Below, piece after piece: positions 6,002 through 14,803 of a stretch of DNA of 27,907 nt. The notes below the pieces were generated by a model that worked only from the letters and a program-made list of their open reading frames with translations, was not told the DNA's origin and searched no databases. A program made the position numbers and the translations under genes. Positions within the stretch are counted from its first letter, which is position 1; the number at the start of each line of letters is the position of its first letter. Source of the DNA: a virus; IMG/VR virus record IMGVR_UViG_3300020172_000737, positions 1 through 27,907 of that record. One strand, written 5' to 3'.

Positions 6002-8767
6002 TTATACAGGACAGAATCCTACTCCACACTCTGTTGATGATATTTCACCGTCACAACCACTTCCACAATAGTTTGTTGGCGGTAGCGTAGTTGTTGTAGT
6101 CGTAGTTGTTGTAGTCGTAGTTCCTGGTGCTGCTGTAGTTCCTGGTGCTGCTGTAGTTCCTGGTGCTGCTGTAGTTCCTGGTGCTGGATCAGCAACTCCA
6201 GTAATGCATACATATGTTTTAACTATCTCTCTCCATTTAGGATCTAGATCTGCTCCTGTATTTTTGTAAACAATTAGCATATCACCCTTAATTGCTGATG
6301 GATATTCTAGCATATCGCCACTAAAACTTGTTCCACTTCCAGTGGAACCATTCACTACACTCTGTGCAACAGTAAATATATTTCTTAGACCACCTGAGCG
6401 ATAAGCGCTTAAAGTTGTTGAGCTTGGACTTACAAGAGTGTAAGTTGAACCTGCTCCAGAAACACCTGCAGATTTAGCAACTTCCACTTGTCTTGTACTG
6501 TCACCTAAGAATATTCTCTTTGGGTCATCAACATTGCTTGCAAAAGAATCTGTTCTGATAAGGTTTTCATTGCCATCAATATATTTTATTGAAAAATCAG
6601 ATCCGTCTGGCTCAAGAGTTTGTATTGAGTAGTTTCCAATTTTAATTCTACCTTCACCCTTTGCAATTATTCCATTAGTAGTAATAGTCCAACCATCTGT
6701 AACAAGATTAGTAGTTGGATCAAATGTTCCAAAACCACCACTGGTAGCTCTTACCTCACCTTTAATTGTTGCACTGCTTGCAAATAGATCTCCAGCTAAA
6801 GTCACTCTAAATGGTGCTGCTGCAATTTGAGATTGAGAACTTACGCCACCTGTTGCCGAAGCTCCACCCCAAAAAACTACTGATTCTAATGCTGATGGAC
6901 TATTTATTCCTGATGTTTCATTAGCTATGGTATCGCTTGCTATTGAGATATATCCTTGGGCAGAGTTTAAAGATATTGTTCCTTGTGCTACACCACCTAC
7001 TGATCTTGTTTTTGATATTGCACTATCAGTTATTGCCCAGCCACCAATGTTTCCAGCATTTGCAATTATTAAACCGTTTTCTGCATCTATTGTTACAGAG
7101 TTTGTTCCATTTGCTACCTTAAGTCCTTTTGAATTTAATGCAAAACCATTTCCAGATAATTCCCCTGCGGAATTAATCGTTCCATTGTAAATTGATGCAT
7201 TAGATGTAGACATAAGAATATTTCCACTGAATGTTCCACTTCTAGCTGTTATATCTCCATCAATTGCAAAGGTAGTTCCATTCCAAGAAATATAGTTTGT
7301 TGTTGATCCGCCAACCTTTAATGATGCTGATTGTGCCGAGTCTATATACCAATAATTGTGTGCGTTAAATACTAAACCTCTTTTGCCAGTATCTACTCCA
7401 TACCCAAACTTAAATGTTCCAGTGTCGGTTCCAGTTACTCCTGCTTGAAAAAATCCTGTGGTTGAGACATTTGTTCCTATAAAAGGAGTTCCGCTAATTG
7501 CAACATTTGACCCAGCAATGTAAGAAGTAGATGTGTTATTATATTCATCATATGTAGCAACTGCAATTTCATATGTCAGACCTGCGCCCAGACCAGATAG
7601 CCTGTATGCAGTTCCAACTCCTGGTGAGTCAGCATAAGAGTATGATGATGCTGGACTTGTTACTGGTCTATATCTTATTCTATATCCACGAATACCGCCA
7701 GTTGTAACAGAAGCCCAGGAGATATCTGCAAAGCCATTAAACCCAATTGTTCCAGTAGTATCTAATCCACCTGTTGTTGTAACCGTTGCTACATTCGCAG
7801 GTCCTTCTGTATCTACTGTAATTGGAGACAGTGGTGTTACTTTTTGTGCAGCAGAAAAACCATCATATTCTCCATTGTCTGCTGAAAATCTGGCTTTAAC
7901 CCATCTAGGATTTGTATTTGTTGTGATTACATTTGCTGGAGAGATACTATTAAAATAAACTCTTGAATATGTAACTCCAGTTGGTTCTGCAGATGCGTTT
8001 GATTCATATTCAACAATCTCAATTGCATCAAATGCTTCAGATGTAGGTATTGTGTATGCTACGCTGTATCCATTATTAGCACTAGTTACTGTTATAACTG
8101 GTATCCCAAGATTACTTACCCAGGCAGGAACAGTTGTATCACAAACACTACCGCTTTTATTATAAAATGCATCTATGGCGTATACACAAACACTTGTAAT
8201 ATTGGTTCTCCAGCGACCTATGGTAGACTGAATCAAAGACTCTGTAAGTGTTGCTGTTTGAGCGGTCTGTGTTCTATTTACTGGGAAAGATCCATATGGG
8301 GTTTGACGAACTGTGCCTGTAGATAAGGTTATCTGTAAAATAAATTCTGTAACGGTTGCATTTGCGGGATCTGCATAATCCCAGTCAAATGTAACAATAA
8401 GATCTTTTGTTTTTCCAGATTCTGTTGACCAAGCTGTTGAAACATTAGTAATGTCTGTTGGTACTATAGCACCATAGCCAACTTGAATAGAAGCTTCTCC
8501 ACCATTGACTCCAGGACGTATAAATCTTTGTGGTTCGCTAGGATGGCCTGCTGTTGGTGGACCAACTGATGCTGTTAAACTTTTTCCTCCACCAATTAAA
8601 GGAATGTCATCTAATCCAACAAGTTCAAGTTCAGCACCTAATCGTGCCCTAGTTTGACCAATTTTGTCCCACGCTGCTCTTGGATCATCAACACTTATTG
8701 TTACGGGTTGATTTCTAGCAACTGACTTGGGGCTTTTATAAACAGACTTAGGCGGTACCTTAGCCAT
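6002..8767 (-). CDS. Tail fibre with FN3 domains and mucin-like, Cys-rich C-terminus
   Basis: A 921-residue tail fibre or tip protein, presumably involved in host contact. Residues about 95-425 hold Ig/FN3-like beta domains (for example ISWASVTTGGIRGYRIRYRP followed by GLTYEIAVATYDEY). The middle has the repetitive beta structure typical of phage fibres (GDITARSGTFSGNI, IGGWAITDSAIS). The C-terminus is unusual: about four APG-type repeats (TTAAPG, residues about 861-882), twelve consecutive threonines (883-894), LPP, and a tip with four cysteines (CGSGC, then ECGVGFC). The threonine run uses mixed ACT, ACG and ACA codons, so it is maintained at protein level. The start is a TAATG overlap with the preceding 183-residue gene. 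Glycosylation by the nearby transferase is inferred. Confidence 0.85.
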   Translation of the reverse strand: MAKVPPKSVYKSPKSVARNQPVTISVDDPRAAWDKIGQTRARLGAELELVGLDDIPLIGGGKSLTASVGPPTAGHPSEPQRFIRPGVNGGEASIQVGYGAIVPTDITNVSTAWSTESGKTKDLIVTFDWDYADPANATVTEFILQITLSTGTVRQTPYGSFPVNRTQTAQTATLTESLIQSTIGRWRTNITSVCVYAIDAFYNKSGSVCDTTVPAWVSNLGIPVITVTSANNGYSVAYTIPTSEAFDAIEIVEYESNASAEPTGVTYSRVYFNSISPANVITTNTNPRWVKARFSADNGEYDGFSAAQKVTPLSPITVDTEGPANVATVTTTGGLDTTGTIGFNGFADISWASVTTGGIRGYRIRYRPVTSPASSYSYADSPGVGTAYRLSGLGAGLTYEIAVATYDEYNNTSTSYIAGSNVAISGTPFIGTNVSTTGFFQAGVTGTDTGTFKFGYGVDTGKRGLVFNAHNYWYIDSAQSASLKVGGSTTNYISWNGTTFAIDGDITARSGTFSGNILMSTSNASIYNGTINSAGELSGNGFALNSKGLKVANGTNSVTIDAENGLIIANAGNIGGWAITDSAISKTRSVGGVAQGTISLNSAQGYISIASDTIANETSGINSPSALESVVFWGGASATGGVSSQSQIAAAPFRVTLAGDLFASSATIKGEVRATSGGFGTFDPTTNLVTDGWTITTNGIIAKGEGRIKIGNYSIQTLEPDGSDFSIKYIDGNENLIRTDSFASNVDDPKRIFLGDSTRQVEVAKSAGVSGAGSTYTLVSPSSTTLSAYRSGGLRNIFTVAQSVVNGSTGSGTSFSGDMLEYPSAIKGDMLIVYKNTGADLDPKWREIVKTYVCITGVADPAPGTTAAPGTTAAPGTTAAPGTTTTTTTTTTTTLPPTNYCGSGCDGEISSTECGVGFCPV
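6086..6121 (-). repeat. 15-base tandem repeat encoding a 12-threonine run
   Basis: Two full copies plus six bases of the unit ACTACGACTACAACA (minus strand), all in frame and encoding twelve threonines of the fibre C-terminus. The unit length is a multiple of three, so gain or loss of copies would change the threonine count without a frameshift. Confidence 0.9.
6122..6186 (-). repeat. 18-base tandem repeat encoding TTAAPG
   Basis: Three perfect copies and an 11-base partial copy of the unit ACTACAGCAGCACCAGGA (minus strand), encoding the hexapeptide TTAAPG in the fibre C-terminus. It directly abuts the threonine-coding repeat. The copies are identical at DNA level, which points to recent expansion by slippage or recombination. 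Confidence 0.92.
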
Positions 8768-9318
8768 TACTTTGGTCCTATAGCAATCCAGTTTATATTA
8801 AAATAGTTAACGGGCTTGGGACTGGCTATTGTTGAAGGTGACTCTGCAGTCAACTCTCTTGCATTAATAACACGAACTGTAAAACCTTTATCAGTTGTTG
8901 CAATTACGGTACAAACAAGACCAACGTTTCTATCTGATGTAACAGTTGAACCAACTAGGGCTGGTGTAACGGTTACAATAGGCTTTGCTTTAAAGCTAGC
9001 TGTTCCACTTGGAGAGTTATCAAAATCTACTGTTTGATAAAACATACTACCATTATTTGTACTTAAATCTTTGGTGCCATATGCTGCAACATCTGTGGTA
9101 TTAATTCTAAACTTTCCATAAAGTATTTTTTGTGAGCCAGAATTAAATTCTTCATAAACTTCTGCTTCTCCATTCCAGTCTGTAACAGCAGTTCCTTTAA
9201 TACCAAAATTATTTGTGATAGCAGAAAGAGTATCGCTGTGTTGATTAATAACGTTAATAACTTGGTGCCAAGCAGCAAGATCTATAATATTAGGGTCTGA
9301 TATTTTAACATATGGCAT
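8767..9318 (-). CDS. Minor tail protein, candidate receptor-binding protein
   Basis: A 183-residue protein between the hub and fibre genes. The N-terminus (MPYVKISDPNIIDLAAWHQV, then INVINQHSDTLSAITNNFG) looks helical and may trimerise or attach to the tail tip. Residues about 75-183 are beta-rich: SFKAKPIVTVTPALVG, GLVCTVIATTDKGFTVRVIN, and a final FNINWIAIGPK. This strand pattern and the closing W-I-A-I-G resemble H-type lectin-like domains at phage tail tips, so carbohydrate binding is plausible. The ATG follows an AAAGGAG ribosome site and its own extended -10 promoter (9338-9346). Its stop overlaps the fibre ATG in a TAATG junction. The lectin assignment rests on pattern only. Confidence 0.65.
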   Translation of the reverse strand: MPYVKISDPNIIDLAAWHQVINVINQHSDTLSAITNNFGIKGTAVTDWNGEAEVYEEFNSGSQKILYGKFRINTTDVAAYGTKDLSTNNGSMFYQTVDFDNSPSGTASFKAKPIVTVTPALVGSTVTSDRNVGLVCTVIATTDKGFTVRVINARELTAESPSTIASPKPVNYFNINWIAIGPK

Positions 9319-9337
9319 TTTTGTCTCCTTTCAATTA

Positions 9338-9346
9338 ATTATACCA
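9338..9346 (-). promoter_or_regulatory. Extended -10 promoter for receptor-binding protein and fibre genes
   Basis: Minus strand reads TGGTATAAT followed by TAATT, a perfect TGn-TATAAT extended -10. It lies in the 35-base gap after the hub gene, just upstream of the AAAGGAG ribosome site at 9324-9331. The same nine bases occur at 23286-23294. No good -35 match is seen; an extended -10 can act without one. Confidence 0.7.
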
Positions 9347-9353
9347 CAAAGGA

Positions 9354-12300
9354 CTACTCTTGAATCCTTTTAAGATTTAGAGATGTTGATAGTCCTTGGC
9401 TAAAGCTGTGAGATACTGAGTGTACTAGATATCTTTGACCAACAATGCCATTTAAGGAGTAAGACAGGGTTACGGTATCTCCCACTTGAATTAAAGGGTT
9501 GCCAAATATACTTAAAGATACATTTTTAGAAAAACCCTCAATACCTCTTTGAACAACCTTTAGTGTTTTATAGGCTGCTTGCTTAGACTGTATCCACTCT
9601 GAGTCTACCTGAACTGTTTCTGACAAGTTAGAATAATCTATAATGCTTTCAATAATTTCTGGATCTGAAGGTGCAATTATTTCCTGTGTAAATAGATTTA
9701 GAAATACAGTAGCCTTGTTTACATCATCAGAGTCTTTTTTAAGGTACACCATATGTGGGGATCCATTGGCTATTGCCATTCTTGCTCTGAACCCAGTATT
9801 GATTGGTGTTGAATAAGCTAGAGAATATTCATCAACTATTTTCTTCTGAAATTGTTGTTTATCTATTGGCTTATTACCTGGAAAATATTTCATCATATAG
9901 CTAACTGGAAAAACGTCTACAGAAACAGCAGCTGGGGTTTGATACTCAACATCATAATAATTAATTCCAGATACTTCTGGAGTTGTTTGCATAAGATATG
10001 TGGGAGACTTTGTATACAGTGGTTGTTTTTGAACTAGTCCATTTAAAAATTCTCTATCTTGATAGAAGTAATTTACACTTCTTTCTTTTAATGGTTTTAC
10101 AGTAGCGTGTATTTCTCTCAGAGTTGCTGGGTTATCAGAGGTTGGAAGAAGATTTACTTTTTCTGGAAAAAGATTAGTTATGGTCTGTGGGACACTACAA
10201 GCAAAAAACCCAAATTTTGTACCAATTTTAATGTCATCTGATATCGTTGGCTTTTGCCCCAGGCCCGTAAGTTGATTAACTTTTGATGCTGCCCATCCAG
10301 TTGCCGATGGTGCAGTGGTTGCATTATATTGTGTTCCAGGAATTTGCCAGCCAGTTATCTCAACATTATTTATAAACACTAGCAAACAGTTTTTTGGATC
10401 TTCAACTGTTGCATCTTCTCCATCTTTACCATCTGTTAAATAATGAACCACCTTTAAATTAAAACACTGATCTCTTTCATAAGAATATATAGGTATATCT
10501 TCTGTACCCTCCTTCTTTAATACTTTGGAAAAATTATCAATTATATTAATACACTCAGCAGTAACATCTGCCCATGACTTGGTTGCTCCTGTATGATCAT
10601 AAATGCTTAGGGTGTAATTATATGCTGGTGGATCATAGAGCTCCTGTGTTTTTGGATTAAGCTTATTGTATCTTGCAAGTTCTACAAAGTATGTGCCTGT
10701 AAGATCAGTTGCACTTGTCATATTAAAGAATAAACCTGCTGCTGCTCCACCTTCTTCATCTAATTTAAATTTAACAGAGTATGTTTTATAGCCAATGTCT
10801 ACTTGAGATGTTGGAAATATAAGTGCTGAATCAGAATCTGTTGGAGTTAAGGCAATGCTTTTTACCTCTGGCAGTTTAGGATATGCCGCCCTACTATTAA
10901 CAATTGATGTTGTAGGTGCTGTATTAGATATTGCAAATCCTGAAGTTACAGCTATTTTTGACAAACCCTTGCTTGCTAAATCTTCTATTTTTTTATGTTC
11001 CATAGGTACGGTTCCAAATAGACCACGTTCTACATTTGTAATTTTTCCTGTTAGTTCTACGAGGACGTCATAGTCTGCAGATATATAGGCTTCCCCACCT
11101 GACACATATGTTCCTGTTTGTTTTCCTAATATCTTAAATGATGTTGCTGTTCTTTCACTAATAATACCTTGAATATTATAAAGAAATGGAACAACTCCAG
11201 CAATCATTACTCTGTCACCAACTTTAAAGGTATTCGCTGATGTATAAGTAATCGCAGTTCCATTACCAGAGACAGAGGTAATTTTAGCAGTAGATAGTCT
11301 AAGCCCAATACCTTGTTCTTTAATAAATGTATCTATATATGAAGTAAGATCAAGATTATTTTTAATAGATATAAATTTTTCTTTGCTGCCACTAAGAGTT
11401 GACAGCTTATATTCTTTATATGCAAAAGAAACAATTTCATTTTCAATAAATGCAAAGCCATCATTACTCATATCAAATGTATAAAAAATATCTAGTAAAT
11501 CACTAGTGTTAATCTCAAATATATTAGAATTTTCTAGCATATCTGATTTAAGATAATTAAACCCAACAGAGTCAACGGTTTGCTGGCTCCAAACAACATC
11601 ATTTGAAGTCGTGTATATATAAGATGGGGAATTTTTTATATCAACATTTTTTACATTCTGAACAGGTGGTGATTGTTTAATTTTTGGTGTTTGATATTTT
11701 AAAGAAATTTTTCCTGGTTTAGCATTATTTGATATATTAAATCCATCTTTCATAATGTTGCCATCTGTCAAAGCAAGGTTAGACCCTGAAGATGATAGTA
11801 TGTCATGTAAACTTAAAAACTTCATAACCCCATACTCATCAATATATGCACCAATTTGATAAGCTATAAATAATTCATTTAAACATTCCATAATAGTTGA
11901 ATCTTTAGAATTACAATAATAATAATAAAGATTTACTGGAGCTTCTGATGAGTCAAATATTCTATAAAGAGAGTCATAGTCATAATCTGTAAATCCAGAT
12001 AAATCTAAAATATTTGTTATAATTTCAAATGGCCTCTTTAAATTCACAACATAGTCTGCTACTGATATTGATTGTAAATACCTAGAAATGTCAAAACATT
12101 GAACTGTGATATCCTTAATATCATTTTCAACCCAAGAGTCTGAATAGAAAACTCCGCCAGGGATATAGGTATCTGGCGATATTTTTGAGTTAGGTGATGC
12201 ATATTCTTTAAGATGAAAGTTTACATAAAACTTAATATTTTTTCTTAGCATGTTTGCTAATATTGTAGATGACTGATCACTTTGACTAGAAAATATTGGA

Positions 12301-14354
12301 ACTATGGTTGATCCAATCATAGCTGGTATTCCAGATAAAGTAATTTGGGCATCGTTAGAGTTTAGAGAAGAAATTGGAAGCAGGCTATTGCTTGCATCTA
12401 AAGATTTATTAATAGATACAGACTGAACAAAATCTGTCAAATCAATCTCAAGTCTTGGAGAAATTTCTACTACGTGCATTCTTTTTAAATCAGATACTAC
12501 ATTTAATGAAGCTGAAGGAATTTCTGTTGGTGTTGAAGTACAGTTTACTGTATAGTTTATTGTCCGAGATGCAGAAGCTCCTTGCTGGTTATCTGCTGCG
12601 TATACCGTTAAAGTTAGTGCATAGGTTGTTCCACAATCTCCAAGCCCAAGATAGAGGTCTGTAGCTGAGTTTGCATTGCTTGTGTATGTGGCCCCAATAC
12701 TTGTTGAAGGAGACATTGTTATTTTATAAGAGGATGCATTAGAATAACTAAATAATGCCCAGATAGTTTGTTTTTGTGAAGCAGTTAATGTTGAGCATCT
12801 CCCAGTATCTGGGTTGGGGCATTGGGCAGAAAATGAGTTGATTGTTGGTCCTGCCGAAGCTGGTGGAACTTCTCCTGTTAAAGATAAAAATTCTGGGTTA
12901 GTTGTTTGATCTATCTGAGTTATAGTTATCTTGCTAAATGATGTAGATAAATATAATGATCCAGTAGAGCTAAACTGTGGCATTGATGACCACTTTGTTT
13001 TAGTCCAAGCAGAACCATTCCAGTATAGAATTAGGACTCCAGTACTTCTTCCACCTTCTGAGTTAGCTGAAGGTGATATATTTTGACTGCCGTCAACTGT
13101 AATGTTAGTTTCATCAATAGCTATGTTAACAACTGGTACAGTCATCAATGTATTAAACTTAATAACCAACTTATTTGTTGTGATTGGCTTTTCATAAATA
13201 GATGTAATGCTTCTTGATGATTCATCTGAAACAAAATATCTGTATTCAGATGTATCTGTTGGTAAAGCATTTTTTAATATTGGTACAGGCTTAGAGGCAA
13301 GACAAAACTTTGGATTTTGTAAAATTGGAGTTACTGGAAAATATGTAGGAGTAGTATATCCATCAAGTACTGGAGAGGTAATCTTTCTAAATGCAGATGG
13401 AAAGGTTGACTTTATGTTACCTGATCCTACATATGACTCCCCTGGCCTAAAATATGTAAATGGCATTTCTGTTGGAAATAGGGAGTGGTTTTGATAATCA
13501 AAATAAGTGGTAGCGTATACTTTAGGTTCTGTAAAATATACTATTGGATTATTTGTTTCACCACTTATGGAGTTGGCTGCGATAGTGTATACAAAGCTTG
13601 CAAAGGTGTTATCAGAGCTTTGGGAGCCTACGTAGGTAACAACCTTAGTCAATCCTAAAGAGTCTGCCTCAACGTACTCAGAGCCGTACTGAACGCCTGT
13701 TCCTCTTCCTGATGCATTTATCATTACTGGAATAGGACTACTAGTCTTTACATATGTGACTACTTTATATGCAGAACTAGATCCTCCAGATGGTGCAGTA
13801 ACAGTATATGATACTTTTCCTTGACTAATCATATCTTGTGGGGATGACTGAGTTGTAAAAATTTGACTAATACTACCAAGAACACCAAATGAAGAATTAC
13901 ATGCATCAATGCTTACAGTATATGATTGACCTGATGATAGTCCAGAAAAGGTATAGCTTGTTCCCGTTGAAACTGTGTCGGACTGACCACTTGTTTGCAC
14001 TCTATATAATACAGTTCCAGTTGGTGGATTAGACCAAGAAACATTAATACTAGATGAAGATACAACTGAACCTGTTATAGCAAAGGCACTTGCGCTTGGT
14101 GTTGATGTAGTAATTGGTTGAACGTTAACTGGTCGCAGCATAGCAAAACTTTTAGTTACAAAGTTAGGTTTAAGCGTAGGTGTTACATCGCTTGGCAAAG
14201 GTGATATTGCTTCTATATCTAACTCTTCACCAATTCCAGCGGTAGTAATATATGGAGCATTAAATAGATTATGATTCCACTCCGCAGAAACTACTGGTGT
14301 CAAAGTGATTGAGTCTGAGCCTGTAAAGACTGAAGAGCTGACATTACTTAGCAT
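9354..14354 (-). CDS. Baseplate hub / tail-tip protein (Tal-like) with FN3 and lectin-like insertions
   Basis: A 1666-residue tail-tip protein that probably closes the distal tail and contacts the cell. An FN3 domain lies near 88-178 (SINVSWSNPPTGTVLYRV, then SGLSSGQSYTVSIDAC) and another Ig-like domain near 500-605. From about 615 (MHVVEISPRLEIDLTDFVQS) to about 1000 the sequence resembles the hub fold of siphovirus tail tips (GGVFYSDSWVENDIKDITVQ, then ISRYLQ). A small beta domain (FKVGDRVMIAGVVPFLYNIQ) sits near 1035-1080. A concanavalin/laminin-G-like domain spans about 1175-1390 (YSVKFKLDEEGGAAAGLFFN, then YFVELARY). The last 60 residues (IQVGDTVTLSYSLNGIVG, YLVHSVSHSFSQGLSTSLNL) are a typical hub C-terminus. 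It starts in a TAATG junction. Confidence 0.8.
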   Translation of the reverse strand: MLSNVSSSVFTGSDSITLTPVVSAEWNHNLFNAPYITTAGIGEELDIEAISPLPSDVTPTLKPNFVTKSFAMLRPVNVQPITTSTPSASAFAITGSVVSSSSINVSWSNPPTGTVLYRVQTSGQSDTVSTGTSYTFSGLSSGQSYTVSIDACNSSFGVLGSISQIFTTQSSPQDMISQGKVSYTVTAPSGGSSSAYKVVTYVKTSSPIPVMINASGRGTGVQYGSEYVEADSLGLTKVVTYVGSQSSDNTFASFVYTIAANSISGETNNPIVYFTEPKVYATTYFDYQNHSLFPTEMPFTYFRPGESYVGSGNIKSTFPSAFRKITSPVLDGYTTPTYFPVTPILQNPKFCLASKPVPILKNALPTDTSEYRYFVSDESSRSITSIYEKPITTNKLVIKFNTLMTVPVVNIAIDETNITVDGSQNISPSANSEGGRSTGVLILYWNGSAWTKTKWSSMPQFSSTGSLYLSTSFSKITITQIDQTTNPEFLSLTGEVPPASAGPTINSFSAQCPNPDTGRCSTLTASQKQTIWALFSYSNASSYKITMSPSTSIGATYTSNANSATDLYLGLGDCGTTYALTLTVYAADNQQGASASRTINYTVNCTSTPTEIPSASLNVVSDLKRMHVVEISPRLEIDLTDFVQSVSINKSLDASNSLLPISSLNSNDAQITLSGIPAMIGSTIVPIFSSQSDQSSTILANMLRKNIKFYVNFHLKEYASPNSKISPDTYIPGGVFYSDSWVENDIKDITVQCFDISRYLQSISVADYVVNLKRPFEIITNILDLSGFTDYDYDSLYRIFDSSEAPVNLYYYYCNSKDSTIMECLNELFIAYQIGAYIDEYGVMKFLSLHDILSSSGSNLALTDGNIMKDGFNISNNAKPGKISLKYQTPKIKQSPPVQNVKNVDIKNSPSYIYTTSNDVVWSQQTVDSVGFNYLKSDMLENSNIFEINTSDLLDIFYTFDMSNDGFAFIENEIVSFAYKEYKLSTLSGSKEKFISIKNNLDLTSYIDTFIKEQGIGLRLSTAKITSVSGNGTAITYTSANTFKVGDRVMIAGVVPFLYNIQGIISERTATSFKILGKQTGTYVSGGEAYISADYDVLVELTGKITNVERGLFGTVPMEHKKIEDLASKGLSKIAVTSGFAISNTAPTTSIVNSRAAYPKLPEVKSIALTPTDSDSALIFPTSQVDIGYKTYSVKFKLDEEGGAAAGLFFNMTSATDLTGTYFVELARYNKLNPKTQELYDPPAYNYTLSIYDHTGATKSWADVTAECINIIDNFSKVLKKEGTEDIPIYSYERDQCFNLKVVHYLTDGKDGEDATVEDPKNCLLVFINNVEITGWQIPGTQYNATTAPSATGWAASKVNQLTGLGQKPTISDDIKIGTKFGFFACSVPQTITNLFPEKVNLLPTSDNPATLREIHATVKPLKERSVNYFYQDREFLNGLVQKQPLYTKSPTYLMQTTPEVSGINYYDVEYQTPAAVSVDVFPVSYMMKYFPGNKPIDKQQFQKKIVDEYSLAYSTPINTGFRARMAIANGSPHMVYLKKDSDDVNKATVFLNLFTQEIIAPSDPEIIESIIDYSNLSETVQVDSEWIQSKQAAYKTLKVVQRGIEGFSKNVSLSIFGNPLIQVGDTVTLSYSLNGIVGQRYLVHSVSHSFSQGLSTSLNLKRIQE

Positions 14355-14803
14355 TAGATCTCCGTAAAGTCAATGCTCATACTAACGTAATCTGAAACCT
14401 TCGTTCTGTTAATAATGGTTTTAGAAAAGTTAGTCATAAATACAGTATATACCTTAGAAGTATATTGTGCAGTAACAAAATCTCCAGACCCATTTAGTCC
14501 AGACTCTACTACCTTGACATAAATTGGAGATCCTACATTAGACCTATAAAATGATTCAAGCCAAGCAGCACCATGGTTTAGGTCTGCTGTTTCAGATGTT
14601 TTTGATGGGACGTATGTCCATGATACTGATATTGTATTTTTCTGAGAAACTACATACTTCTTCATTCTACCGTTAGCCATTCTAGCTTCGGTTTCAATAA
14701 GTTCTGTAGACACTGAAATTGGCTCTCTATTATGATCTGTAATTTTTTGCCAATTAACATTATCTAGGGACACTTGTATGCCTGACTGAATTGAATAAGC
14801 CAT
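14354..14803 (-). CDS. Distal tail (Dit-position) minor tail protein
   Basis: A 149-residue beta-rich protein (MAYSIQSGIQVSLDNVNWQK, NTISVSWTYVPSK, YTSKVYTVFMTNFSKTIIN, VSMSIDFTEI). It sits between the tape measure and the hub protein and is joined to both by TAATG junctions. In siphoviruses this position usually belongs to the distal tail protein, which forms the ring linking tail tube to tip. The length fits the N-terminal ring domain alone, without the galectin-like arm of larger Dit proteins. The strand-rich pattern and the end '..YVSMSIDFTEI' also fit the tail tube fold. The role is assigned by position and composition, not by a named motif. Confidence 0.6.
   Translation of the reverse strand: MAYSIQSGIQVSLDNVNWQKITDHNREPISVSTELIETEARMANGRMKKYVVSQKNTISVSWTYVPSKTSETADLNHGAAWLESFYRSNVGSPIYVKVVESGLNGSGDFVTAQYTSKVYTVFMTNFSKTIINRTKVSDYVSMSIDFTEI

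Noticed and set aside
6002-6200. Target of a diversity-generating retroelement at the fibre C-terminus
   Set aside because: No reverse transcriptase gene or template repeat occurs in the window; the variability signal here is tandem repeats, not adenine-specific changes.
6019-6213. Glutamine-rich repetitive frame on the minus strand (HQELQQ repeats)
   Set aside because: It is the shifted-frame reading of the TTAAPG and threonine repeats of the fibre gene, with no ribosome site of its own.
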